Shown here piece after piece: positions 1 through 7,444 of a stretch of 13,730 nt of DNA (its first letter is position 1; each line of letters starts with the position of its first letter). Source of the DNA: Chloroflexota bacterium (GTDB taxonomy: Bacteria > Chloroflexota > Anaerolineae > B4-G1); NCBI GenBank assembly GCA_024232355.1, contig JAAEPW010001344.1, positions 1 to 13,730 of the forward strand, in the 5' to 3' direction. A program made the translations under genes and the position numbers. The notes under the pieces were generated by a model. It made no database searches. It saw only the letters and a list, made by a program, of their open reading frames with translations, and was not told the origin of the DNA.

Positions 1-60
1 AAGCCCTTCGACAAGCTCAGGACAGGCTTCAGGACAGGCTCCGGTGGTGAGCCGCTGGCA
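1..60. repeat. Dispersed palindromic repeat (CCTTCGACAAGCTCAGG type) with 12-bp tandem duplication
   Basis: CCTTCGACAAGCTCAGG lies near the left edge. This short palindrome-like motif recurs in intergenic DNA of many Chloroflexota and other environmental genomes (recalled, not searched). TCAGGACAGGCT occurs twice back to back at 17-28 and 29-40. A diverged copy on the same strand sense, reading CCTTCGACACGCCCAGGGCA as the reverse complement, lies around 266-286, inside the first 148-bp repeat unit. No coding signal is visible in 1-150. Confidence 0.55.
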
Positions 61-167
61 ATAGAGGTGGTGCCCTTTGCCTGGTTCCCCAACTTTTGGC
101 CGCAGTGGGAAGAGGCCGAGTAGACGCGCACGTCGCCCAGGTTGGGGGCCTGAAGAAAGCGAACCCA

Positions 168-190
168 GCGCCGCCTGTTTACGGCGGCGC
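168..190. repeat. Hairpin in repeat copy 1
   Basis: GCGCCGCC (168-175), a 7-base loop TGTTTAC, and GGCGGCGC (183-190) form a perfect 8-bp stem. No T-run follows on either strand, so this is not a classical terminator. It is part of the repeat unit. Confidence 0.7.
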
Positions 191-315
191 GAGTTTGGCG
201 GAATACGGGGTTTGCTTTGGAGACACCGGCCTGAAGAGCCTGTGCTGGGGGGCTTGAAGAAGATTGCCCTGGGCGTGTCGAAGGGCTGGTGTTGGGGGAT
301 GTGAAAGCGAACCTA

Positions 316-338
316 GCGCCGCCTGTTCACGGCGGCGT
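316..338. repeat. Hairpin in repeat copy 2, containing a stop codon in its loop
   Basis: GCGCCGCC (316-323), loop TGTTCAC (324-330) and GGCGGCG (331-337) repeat the hairpin of copy 1 with one loop substitution. The minus-strand TGA that ends the large secreted-protein gene (329-327) lies inside the loop. No T-run follows, so any termination function is uncertain. Confidence 0.65.
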
Positions 339-3300
339 GAGTTCGGCGAAACACAGGGTTTGCTTTGGAGACACCGGCCTGAAGAGCCGGTGCTGGGAGG
401 TTTGGTCAAGAGAGCACGCCCAGCGCCGCTTGTTTACAGAGACAAATGATGCATAGTATTCATCCGCACCCAGGTCAGGGGCCGCACCTTGGGGCCGCGC
501 CTGGTCATCAATGTCGGTCATCACGCCTGCATCCACGCCCTGGTCTATGGCTGCCGAGGTATCCAGCAGATGGTAGCCATCAGAGGCAAAAGCTGGGTCA
601 CCCTCGTGTTGATTCTGTATCGTCACGGTAGCCGTGACTGCCTGAAAGACGGTGATAGGCGTGTTGTGCCAAAGGATGCCGTTAACCGTGATCGTGTTGC
701 CACCGGTGACGCTGATGCCCACGGTATGGCTGACCAGGATGGTGTTGGTCAACGCGACACTACTATACGCGCGGTCACCGTACCACTCGTGGGGGATGGA
801 TATCCCGCTGCCATCGCCGCCATTGTTACGAGCGATGGTGGTATGCAGTAATTTGGAGGAGGACCCAAAGATGTGCAATCCGCTGCCTGCAAAGTAAGCC
901 CGATTGTCAGTGAGGATATTGTTGGTCAAGGCAACATCACTTTGGTCCAGACGCAACCCGCCACCGTAGCCAGCGGTGTTGGAGAATACAATGTTCCCGG
1001 TGAGTGTAGCAGTGCTGTAGTATACGTGCAGTCCACCGCCGCGCCCGTCTGCTCCAGCATCGTTGCCGGTGAGTGTGTTGCCAACGACAGCAGCGTTGTC
1101 ACAGTGAGATAGCATCATTCCTCCATTGTTCCAGGCGACGTTGTCGCTGATGATATTCTCACCAATCGTGGCATTATGGCTATTGTACAGGGCCAGTCCA
1201 GCGACACTGTCAGCCTGGTTGCCAGAGACGATGTTTCCAGTGAGTGTGGCGTTGTCGTTTTCGTTCAACATCAGTCCCCCAACACCACTGCCGTTGTTCA
1301 AGGTGATGGTATTCCCGTTGAGTATAGCATTATCGCTGTGAAACAAGTACAGCCCACCAGCCCCACCGCCATAGTTATGGGTAAAGGTGTTTTCGTTGAG
1401 CACAGAGTTGGCGCTTTTATGCAAGTGCAGCCCGCCGCTCATACTCCCGGTGTTACTAAACACCTGATTATTGCTGATCGTGACCGTAGCAGTCACGACG
1501 TACACTCCACCGCCAGCGTCATACGTGATTTCCCACAATGGGTCAATGAATCCTTCCATCCCGGCCGCGTCGCCGCCAGTGATATGCAAGCCCTCAATTG
1601 TAGTGCTGATGTCGCCCACAATGTATAGCACGCGCCCTTGTCCCTGGGCGTCCAGGGTGCTTGTGTAAGCGGCAGGGTTCCAGGCAGAAAAGTCCGCGTT
1701 GTAGCCGCCCCGGATGGTCACCGTCTGGCTGACATAGACCACCTGGGTGACGACGCCGGTGCTCGTGATGTCGTTGCGGGGACGCGCGTGTACGCCGGTG
1801 TAGACGCCGGTCGCCACGCGAATTTCGTCACCTGGGACAGAGACGTCCACCGCTTGCTGTACCGTGGCGCAAGGGGCAGCGTCGTTGGCGCAGTCGTTGC
1901 CGCTATCCACGCCGCCCGGGGCCACGTAGCGCAAGCTGCCAACAGGGGCGTTGACGGTGATATAGTTGGGTCTTATCTCATCGTCACTTCCTTCGGTTCC
2001 GCTGACCGTTAGTGTGACAGTGTACGATCCGGGCGTGGTGTAGGTGTGAGTTGGACTGTTCAGGGTGCTGGTCACCCCGCCTGTGGTGAGCAAAGTCGAA
2101 CCATCGCCAAAGGCCCACAGGCTGGCGGCATAAACTCCGCCGGAGGTGTTGCTAAAGACCACGGTCAATGGAGCCACTCCGGTGGTCGGCGCGGCGTCAA
2201 AGTCCGCCAATACCGGCAAGACGGTGATATAGTTGGAGCGGATCATTGTGTCTGCCCCGTGCGTTCCGCTGACCGTCAGGGTGACAGTGTATGATCCTGG
2301 CGCTGTGTAGGTGTGGCTGTAGGTGGGACTTGCCAACGTGCCGGGTGTCTGGTTTCCAAAGTTCCACAAGCTGGTGGTGTAGGGGCCGGTGGAGATGTTG
2401 GTGAAAAATACGGTCAACGGGGCTACACCGGTGGTCGGCCAGGCGGTGAAATTTGCCTGTATTGGCTCATAGTTGCGCAGGAGCAAAGGCAGGTAGATAA
2501 AGTAACGCTGCGCGCCAAACTGTAGATGGTCATAAGGGGGAGTCACCCATACATTATCCGCTTCATCCAACTTTATCAGGGCGTCGTCGTCCAGTAACAG
2601 CATCTCGGTCACGGTATAGGGGCCGTCGAGTTCGCTGTCGCGGATGGCCTCGCCATCAAAGCGTAACGTGAGCGTCATAGCCTCCGTGGCCGAGTAGACG
2701 GTTGCGTTCGCCAGGTCGATGTATTGCCCCCCCGCGTCCTGCAACACGGCAGCCAGGGTGAAATCGCCCAACTGTGTGACGTTCACGCCCACGTCCAGGT
2801 CCAGGTATTCGTACAACCCGTCTCCGTTATCGTCGTTGGGCCGGTCGGCATAGACGCTGTCCAGCGTCGCGCTGTCGGCGGCGACGGCGAAAACCGCCTG
2901 GGCGGTGCGATGATATGCCTGGGTATACGTGCCGCTGGCCTCGGCCAGCACGTAGTAAAATCCGCCTGCCGTGGTATCGGTATACGTGCCGCTATAGATG
3001 CCGTCACCGGCTGTGTCGTCGGGTGCCAGGCCATCGTCGCGCAGGGAGATGCCGCCCTCGCCGCCATCCAGGCGCGTGACCTGCGCTTGCACGCTTGCCC
3101 CACTGACGGGCGTGGTCGAGTAGAACAGGCTGGCCGTGATGACGACCGGCGTGCCGAACGGCTGCCATTCTGGGGCCGACGCCCGCAGGACCAACGGGCT
3201 GTCCGGGATCACGTACAGGTCGAACGGGATGGGATAAGGACTGCCAGCAGCGGTGACGGTGTAGGTCCAATCTCCGCTCAGGGTATTGGTGAAAATGTAT

Positions 3301-6300
3301 GTAGCCAGACCAGAGTCACCCAGTATCAGTTCGCCATAGTCGGCGTTGGTGTCGCTGATGGCGACGCCAGGCGTGAATGTAACGCCGGACGGATCGCGCA
3401 GGGTCAGGTCGAGGTCGCCGCTCATCCACGTGACGTAAAAGGCAGTCTGCCCGCTCCAATCGACCAGCACAGTCCCCGTGATGGTTTGCCCGCCGGTGAT
3501 GGTGTCCGAGGCGATCAGCAAGGGCGGTGTTGTCAGTTCTGTGGGTTGTGTGTCTGTGGCAGAGAGTGTGTTGATTTGTGACGAGTTGCACTCGCTCATA
3601 TCCGCGCCAAGGTTGGGGGCAATGGTATTGTTGTAGGTATCTGCAGGGCTGACATAGGAGTGAACTGCACTCAACCCTAGCCTATCATCATAGCTGTGCA
3701 TATCGGTGTTGGACACGGTTACTATATTGCGATACCCTCTGAGCCAAAACAAGGGAGATTTCAACTGTAGCGAACTACGGAGAGATACACCAATGTCATT
3801 TGGTAGTGTCCAGGGAACGGATAAGGAATATAACACCTGGAGCCATAGGGGAACATTGGATTGCAAGAGAAAGTTGCCACCGATGAGTCTGTAACAGACA
3901 TTGTTGGGCGGAGAATAACTGATATTATACGTATTCATCGCCGGAAAGTGCAAATCGGCCGCTGACAGAAAATCGTTCAAGTTCTTAGGGGCGAGGACGT
4001 GAGAACCAGCAATTACCATAGCCATCGGATAGGATTCCTGTGAAAGAATCACCCCTCCATGCGGCGTACCCAGAGTGAAAAGGTTATCTATACGGATGCC
4101 GTTAGCATAGTCAGCATCGTAATAGGAAGACTCGAGATAAAATCGCGCATTAAGACCTCCATAACTGTGACCAATGATATCAAAATGGCCGTTCCAATCT
4201 GAGTTTAGCATCCCAAAAGTCAGTGAAGCTGACCAGAGGTTGTCTTGAATGGCGCGTTTATTCTCTTGACGACTATTGCTGGCCTTGACGCCAGTAGCAT
4301 AGAACAGATTGCAACCCTCAACGTAACCATCAGCCTGCATCCATTTGTAGAGTTGTGCAAAGCCTGCCGTATCGTCAGACAGCGAATCTTTATCACCCCA
4401 GCCGTGGACGAGCAGGACGGGCTGCTTGTTGAGTTCACAAAGCGTAGATCGCAAGATGATGAGGCCTCCATCCGCATCGGCGACGTAGATGTAGCCCCTC
4501 CTGTCCGCGACTACACCCAAGGCATACCCTTGTGTGTCGTAGAAACCCACCTCCGTCGAGTTGGCTGGGTCGGAGATGTCCACCACTCGCAGGCCAGCAT
4601 CATAATCGGCAACATAGGCGTAGCCCCCGACCACATCTATGCCCATAACACTCCCCCCCGGCGTATCGTAGAAGCCCACCTCTGTCGGGTTGGCTGGGTC
4701 GGAGACGTCCACCACTCGCAATCCACCCCCACCACCTAACCCAGCGGAAACGTAAGCATAGCCCTCGACCACGGCCATAGCAATGGTATGCCCCGGCGTA
4801 TCGTAGAAGCCCACCTCTGTCGGGTTGGCTGGGTCGGAGATGTCCACCACTCGCAGGCCAACATCCTCATGGCCTACATAAGCGTAGCCCTCAACCACAA
4901 TCACACCAGAGGCACTCCCTGGCGTATCGTAGAAGCCCACCTCCGTCGGGTTGGCTGGATCGGAGATGTCCACCACTCGTAGGCCAGCTTCATAATCGGC
5001 AACGTAGGCGTAGCCCCCGTCCACGGCTACATCAGAAGCAAATCCTGGCGTGTCGTAGAAGCCTGCCTCTGTCGGATCGGTTAGGTCGGAGACGTCCACC
5101 ACCCGCAACCCACCCTCATACCCAGCAGCAACGTAAGCATAGCCCTCGGCCACGGCCACGCCACGACCACCCATCTGCATGTCGTAGAAGCCTACCTCCG
5201 TTAGGTCGGTCGGGTCAGAGATATCCACCACCCACAGGCCATCACCAACGCCGAAGGCGTAGCCCCCGACCACAGCCACATCAATGGCATACCCTGGAGT
5301 GTCGTAGAAACTCACCTCTGTCGGGTTGGTCGGATTGGAGACGTTCACTACTCGCAGGCCAGATTCCCAATCGGCGACATAGGCGTAGCCCCCTACTACG
5401 GCAACACCTTGGGCACTCCCTGGCGTGTTGTAGAAGCCCACTTCCACCGGATTGACCGGGTCGGAGACATCCACCAACCACAGACCAGCCTCCGCATCGG
5501 CGACGTAGACGTAGTTCCCAGTCACGGCCACGCCCCAGGCATGCCTCGGAAGGTTGTAGAAGCCCACCTCTACCGGGTCGGTCGGGTCGGAGACGTTTAT
5601 CACCCATAGGCCACTATTGACGATGTAGGCATAGTCCCCAGCCACGGCCACACTATGAGCATATTCCGGCGTGTCGTAGAAGCCTACCTCCGTCGGGTTG
5701 GCTGGGTCGGAGATGTCCACCACTCGCAGGCCAGAATCTCCACCGGCAACATAGGCGTAATCCCCAACTACAGTCACGGCAACCGCCGTCATACTGCAGG
5801 ATCCCGCCTCAGTCGGACTGGTTGGATCGGAGACATCCACCAACCGCAGACCATTCCCATTGGCGATATAGGCGTAATCTCCAGCAGCATAAACGTCTAA
5901 CACTCCAACACTGGACAGCGGGGGTGTCTTGCCTACAATGGTCAATAGGGTCGGGTTGGATATATCGAGGATAGTCAGGCCCGGTCCCTCGCCGATGTAG
6001 GCATAGTCGCCTTGCACGGCCACGGCTCGGGTGTAGCCACCAATATGGCCCACAAACTCTACGTTCTCGGCGTTAGAGGCGGGAGACTGTGGATGAGCAG
6101 GAGAACGGCGGATGGGTTGGATTAGCGGATTTTGAATCGTTGAAGGCACACTGAAATCGCTGGGGTATAGTTCAGCGGCCTCAACGTCACTCAGCGGTTC
6201 TGGGGGTACAGCGGTAGAAGGCTTGCCCTGAGCATAGCCAGAGGGTGCGCCAAGCGCCAGGGTCAGCGCCAACAACGCCACTATCGTCAAATTGAAAACC

Positions 6301-6317
6301 TTTGTGGGGGTCAACAT
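327..6317 (-). CDS. Secreted LVIVD-propeller / lipase-like / PKD / beta-helix protein (1996 aa)
   Basis: A giant exported protein, probably surface-bound or released. The start is secure: AGGAGG (6325-6330, read on the minus strand) lies 7 bases before the ATG. Residues 1-30 are a signal peptide (hydrophobic core VALLALTLALG, then GYAQG). Residues ~85-625 hold about 12 LVIVD repeats of ~42 residues (VVDISDPANPTEVGFYDTPG type), expected to form a beta-propeller. Residues ~630-890 are an alpha/beta hydrolase with oxyanion-type HGWG (638-641), nucleophile Ser718 in GHSYGG and GTPHGG (750-755). The catalytic Asp and His are not securely placed. Residues ~900-1270 are Ig-like, with DDNGDG and choice-of-anchor-like stretches. 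YLPLLLRN (1275-1282) resembles a protein C-terminus yet is internal. Two PKD domains (~1288-1366, ~1371-1458) and a right-handed beta-helix (~1461-1956) ending DLGADEYY follow. The last ~40 residues are translated from the 148-bp repeat. Substrate is unknown; esterase activity is inferred. Confidence 0.9.
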   Translation of the reverse strand: MLTPTKVFNLTIVALLALTLALGAPSGYAQGKPSTAVPPEPLSDVEAAELYPSDFSVPSTIQNPLIQPIRRSPAHPQSPASNAENVEFVGHIGGYTRAVAVQGDYAYIGEGPGLTILDISNPTLLTIVGKTPPLSSVGVLDVYAAGDYAYIANGNGLRLVDVSDPTSPTEAGSCSMTAVAVTVVGDYAYVAGGDSGLRVVDISDPANPTEVGFYDTPEYAHSVAVAGDYAYIVNSGLWVINVSDPTDPVEVGFYNLPRHAWGVAVTGNYVYVADAEAGLWLVDVSDPVNPVEVGFYNTPGSAQGVAVVGGYAYVADWESGLRVVNVSNPTNPTEVSFYDTPGYAIDVAVVGGYAFGVGDGLWVVDISDPTDLTEVGFYDMQMGGRGVAVAEGYAYVAAGYEGGLRVVDVSDLTDPTEAGFYDTPGFASDVAVDGGYAYVADYEAGLRVVDISDPANPTEVGFYDTPGSASGVIVVEGYAYVGHEDVGLRVVDISDPANPTEVGFYDTPGHTIAMAVVEGYAYVSAGLGGGGGLRVVDVSDPANPTEVGFYDTPGGSVMGIDVVGGYAYVADYDAGLRVVDISDPANSTEVGFYDTQGYALGVVADRRGYIYVADADGGLIILRSTLCELNKQPVLLVHGWGDKDSLSDDTAGFAQLYKWMQADGYVEGCNLFYATGVKASNSRQENKRAIQDNLWSASLTFGMLNSDWNGHFDIIGHSYGGLNARFYLESSYYDADYANGIRIDNLFTLGTPHGGVILSQESYPMAMVIAGSHVLAPKNLNDFLSAADLHFPAMNTYNISYSPPNNVCYRLIGGNFLLQSNVPLWLQVLYSLSVPWTLPNDIGVSLRSSLQLKSPLFWLRGYRNIVTVSNTDMHSYDDRLGLSAVHSYVSPADTYNNTIAPNLGADMSECNSSQINTLSATDTQPTELTTPPLLIASDTITGGQTITGTVLVDWSGQTAFYVTWMSGDLDLTLRDPSGVTFTPGVAISDTNADYGELILGDSGLATYIFTNTLSGDWTYTVTAAGSPYPIPFDLYVIPDSPLVLRASAPEWQPFGTPVVITASLFYSTTPVSGASVQAQVTRLDGGEGGISLRDDGLAPDDTAGDGIYSGTYTDTTAGGFYYVLAEASGTYTQAYHRTAQAVFAVAADSATLDSVYADRPNDDNGDGLYEYLDLDVGVNVTQLGDFTLAAVLQDAGGQYIDLANATVYSATEAMTLTLRFDGEAIRDSELDGPYTVTEMLLLDDDALIKLDEADNVWVTPPYDHLQFGAQRYFIYLPLLLRNYEPIQANFTAWPTTGVAPLTVFFTNISTGPYTTSLWNFGNQTPGTLASPTYSHTYTAPGSYTVTLTVSGTHGADTMIRSNYITVLPVLADFDAAPTTGVAPLTVVFSNTSGGVYAASLWAFGDGSTLLTTGGVTSTLNSPTHTYTTPGSYTVTLTVSGTEGSDDEIRPNYITVNAPVGSLRYVAPGGVDSGNDCANDAAPCATVQQAVDVSVPGDEIRVATGVYTGVHARPRNDITSTGVVTQVVYVSQTVTIRGGYNADFSAWNPAAYTSTLDAQGQGRVLYIVGDISTTIEGLHITGGDAAGMEGFIDPLWEITYDAGGGVYVVTATVTISNNQVFSNTGSMSGGLHLHKSANSVLNENTFTHNYGGGAGGLYLFHSDNAILNGNTITLNNGSGVGGLMLNENDNATLTGNIVSGNQADSVAGLALYNSHNATIGENIISDNVAWNNGGMMLSHCDNAAVVGNTLTGNDAGADGRGGGLHVYYSTATLTGNIVFSNTAGYGGGLRLDQSDVALTNNILTDNRAYFAGSGLHIFGSSSKLLHTTIARNNGGDGSGISIPHEWYGDRAYSSVALTNTILVSHTVGISVTGGNTITVNGILWHNTPITVFQAVTATVTIQNQHEGDPAFASDGYHLLDTSAAIDQGVDAGVMTDIDDQARPQGAAPDLGADEYYASFVSVNKRRWACSLDQTSQHRLFRPVSPKQTLCFAELTPP
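4535..5990 (-). repeat. In-gene tandem repeat, ~126-bp units encoding LVIVD repeats
   Basis: Related units encode the LVIVD propeller. Phased copies of GCGTATCGTAGAAGCCCACC-like sequence (plus strand) begin near 4661, 4796, 4922 and 5048, giving spacings of 135, 126 and 126 bases. 126 bases is 42 codons. The 135-base unit carries a Gly-rich insertion (GLGGGGG). Units between about 4560 and 5080 are nearly identical in DNA, while those above 5800 have diverged. Confidence 0.85.
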
Positions 6318-6324
6318 TTCTTTG

Positions 6325-6330
6325 CCTCCT
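6325..6330 (-). promoter_or_regulatory. Ribosome binding site of the large secreted-protein gene
   Basis: CCTCCT on the plus strand reads AGGAGG on the minus strand, 7 bases upstream of the ATG at 6317. It fixes this start. Confidence 0.85.
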
Positions 6331-6422
6331 CTTCACACGATCACGGGACCTGAAATACACCTACACACACAAAGCGAATTACCAGTCTCACACAGCAAGT
6401 CCGGGCCGTCTGCCACAATCCA

Positions 6423-6452
6423 ATTATACCCCCCAACCCCCACCGCCACAAA
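6423..6452 (-). promoter_or_regulatory. Candidate promoter of the large secreted-protein gene
   Basis: On the minus strand a perfect TATAAT (6428-6423) lies about 105 bases upstream of the ATG. The best -35 is a weak TTGTGG (6452-6447) with an 18-base spacer rich in G on this strand. The -10 is convincing and the -35 is not. Confidence 0.45.
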
Positions 6453-6458
6453 CCGAAT

Positions 6459-6487
6459 TTGCGGTCTGACCCAAACAGTGCTATACT
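6459..6487 (+). promoter_or_regulatory. Candidate promoter of the HU-like gene
   Basis: TTGCGG (6459-6464), a 17-base spacer and TATACT (6482-6487) form a good sigma-70-type promoter. It starts within about 10 bases of the minus-strand promoter's -35, so the two are divergent and back to back. The predicted transcript would have a ~220-base leader before the ATG at 6717. Confidence 0.5.
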
Positions 6488-6491
6488 ACCC

Positions 6492-6539
6492 CTCACACCG
6501 TTGCTAACACCACTGCTCACATCATAGCTCACACCACTA
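6492..6539. repeat. Four 12-bp tandem repeats at the predicted transcription start
   Basis: CTCACACCGTTG, CTAACACCACTG, CTCACATCATAG and CTCACACCACTA follow one another without gaps, consensus CTCACACCACTG. The array begins 5 bases after the -10 of the plus-strand promoter, so it covers the likely start site and first part of the leader. It could be an operator array or a simple minisatellite. Confidence 0.65.
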
Positions 6540-6648
6540 TTGTTCCACACGTTTAGTCTCTCTCCAGGGCGGGAAGGAGGTAAGCCTATCGCGCGTCGTG
6601 TTCCCTGTACAGTCGAGCAAACGGTTAGAGATAGTAGAAAGGAGCAAT

Positions 6649-6726
6649 ATGTATCGTATTTCGTGCAACACAGGGTCGGATGAGCATTCAAGGGCGGCGT
6701 GTGGGAGGATGAGCCAATGCCGATAA
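6649..6726 (+). CDS. Possible 25-codon leader ORF overlapping the HU-like gene start
   Basis: ATG at 6649 is preceded by AAAGGAG (6638-6644), a good Shine-Dalgarno core, though only 4 bases from the ATG. The frame runs 25 codons (MYRISCNTGSDEHS...) to TAA at 6724-6726 and overlaps the HU-like ATG (6717) by 10 bases in another frame. Its translation would pass over the Shine-Dalgarno of the next gene, so it could couple or regulate translation there. It is not recognised as any known leader peptide, and a chance ORF is quite possible. Confidence 0.25.
   Translation: MYRISCNTGSDEHSRAACGRMSQCR
6703..6708 (+). promoter_or_regulatory. Ribosome binding site deciding the HU-like start
   Basis: GGGAGG with an 8-base spacer to ATG 6717. 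It favours this ATG over the in-frame GTG at 6699. Confidence 0.7.
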
Positions 6727-7403
6727 AATATAGGATCGTCGAGAACAACCTGAAACCGGGCAGCTATTACGCCCGCGTCGTGCAGCGGGACGTCATCACC
6801 CTGGAGCAGATGATCCCCAACGTCGTCGCCAAGACCGCCCTCAGCGGCACCGACGTCAAGGCCGTCGCCTCGGCCATAACGGACGAGTTGGTGGCGACCC
6901 TGGCCGCCGGGCACACCGCCGTCATCGACGGCATGGTGCGCTTTACGGTCAGCATCAGTGGCAGTTTCGAGAACGGCGAGGTCACGATCACCAAGGACAA
7001 TGCCCACCTCAACGTGGTGGCCCACGACGAGCGCGCTCTGGAATCCGCCGTCGCGGCCAGGGCCAGCTACAGCCGCGAGACGGCCAGGGTCAAGGCTCCC
7101 CTGGTGGACCGCTTTTTTGACATCGCCACCAGCGCCTACGACCAGTACACGGCGGGCAGCATTGTGCGCTTCAATGGCGAAGACCTAAAGTTCAACCTCG
7201 CTAACAGCGACGAGGGGGTCTTTGTCAACGACGGCACGACCGAGACGCGCCTGACCATCTATTCGGTGGCGGGCAACAAGCAGATAGACGCCCTGATTCC
7301 GGCCGGCGTCAGCGGTCCGTTGAGCATCACTGTTCGCGCCCGTTACACCGAGGGCGGCGAACTGCGCCAGAGCACCTACCGCCGCCAGGTGGCGCAGGCG
7401 TAA
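6717..7403 (+). CDS. HU/IHF-like DNA-binding protein with DUF4469-type Ig-like C-terminus (228 aa)
   Basis: Residues ~1-123 resemble the HU-like DNA-binding domain of the DUF4469 family: a helical section (ITLEQMIPNVVAKTALSG, VKAVASAITDELVATLAAG), then a beta section around VIDGMVRFTVSISGSFENG where HU has its gDGkV..f..fG element. Residues ~129-227 match an Ig-like DUF4469-type domain (VDRFFDIAT, GSIVRFNGEDLKFN, GVFVNDG, PLSITVRARYTEGGELR). A nucleoid-associated or DNA-binding role is inferred; family members have little experimental description that I know of. The ATG at 6717 is chosen because GGGAGG (6703-6708) lies 8 bases upstream. A GTG at 6699 would add six residues but lacks its own site. 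GC is high (about 68% in one 60-base sample), unlike the large plus-strand gene downstream. It appears to be a single-gene unit with its own promoter. Confidence 0.82.
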   Translation: MPIKYRIVENNLKPGSYYARVVQRDVITLEQMIPNVVAKTALSGTDVKAVASAITDELVATLAAGHTAVIDGMVRFTVSISGSFENGEVTITKDNAHLNVVAHDERALESAVAARASYSRETARVKAPLVDRFFDIATSAYDQYTAGSIVRFNGEDLKFNLANSDEGVFVNDGTTETRLTIYSVAGNKQIDALIPAGVSGPLSITVRARYTEGGELRQSTYRRQVAQA

Positions 7404-7444
7404 ACGCCGGGGGACACGCGGCGGCTGCCTGGTCCCACGATTGG

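Larger units (their letters stand above)
156..440. repeat. 148-bp tandem repeat unit, two copies plus a short third fragment
   Basis: The block beginning AAAGCGAACC at 156 recurs at 304 with constant 148-base spacing and no indels: TTTGCTTTGG at 211 recurs at 359, and the following GAGACACCGGCCTGAAGAG recurs too. A third, shorter piece (CAGCGCCGCTTGTTTAC, from 421) sits only 107 bases after its counterpart, so that copy is partial or rearranged. Each copy carries a GC-rich hairpin. The second copy and the third fragment overlap the 3' end of the large minus-strand gene and supply its last ~40 codons and its stop. Short plus-strand reading frames here have repeat-like, Arg-rich translations and are not believable genes. 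Confidence 0.8.

Noticed and set aside
168..338. Integron attC sites, suggested by hairpins with GTTTAC in the loop
   Set aside because: The attC R-box pair and bulged bases are missing, no integrase is present, and the hairpins belong to a plain 148-bp duplication.
77..449. Short plus-strand ORFs across the 148-bp repeats
   Set aside because: The Arg/Gly-rich translations repeat because the DNA repeats. There is no Shine-Dalgarno and no believable domain.
1176..1628. Plus-strand ORF of 150 codons opposite the beta-helix region
   Set aside because: It is an antisense shadow of the repetitive minus-strand coding sequence; its apparent repeats mirror the beta-helix turns.
2724..3581. Long plus-strand ORF (285 codons) opposite the giant gene
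   Set aside because: It lies antisense to the Ig-like part of the secreted protein in GC-rich DNA. Its translation has no recognisable motif or ribosome site, while the minus-strand frame has clear domains.
6572..6580. Strong Shine-Dalgarno GGAAGGAGG in the HU-like leader
   Set aside because: No ATG, GTG or TTG lies at a workable distance; the nearest GTG is about 17 bases away. It is treated as chance or a remnant.
6318..6716. tRNA or riboswitch in the long leader
   Set aside because: I see no cloverleaf, no T-loop GTTCRA pattern and no recognisable riboswitch core; only promoters, 12-bp repeats and the short leader ORF are supported.
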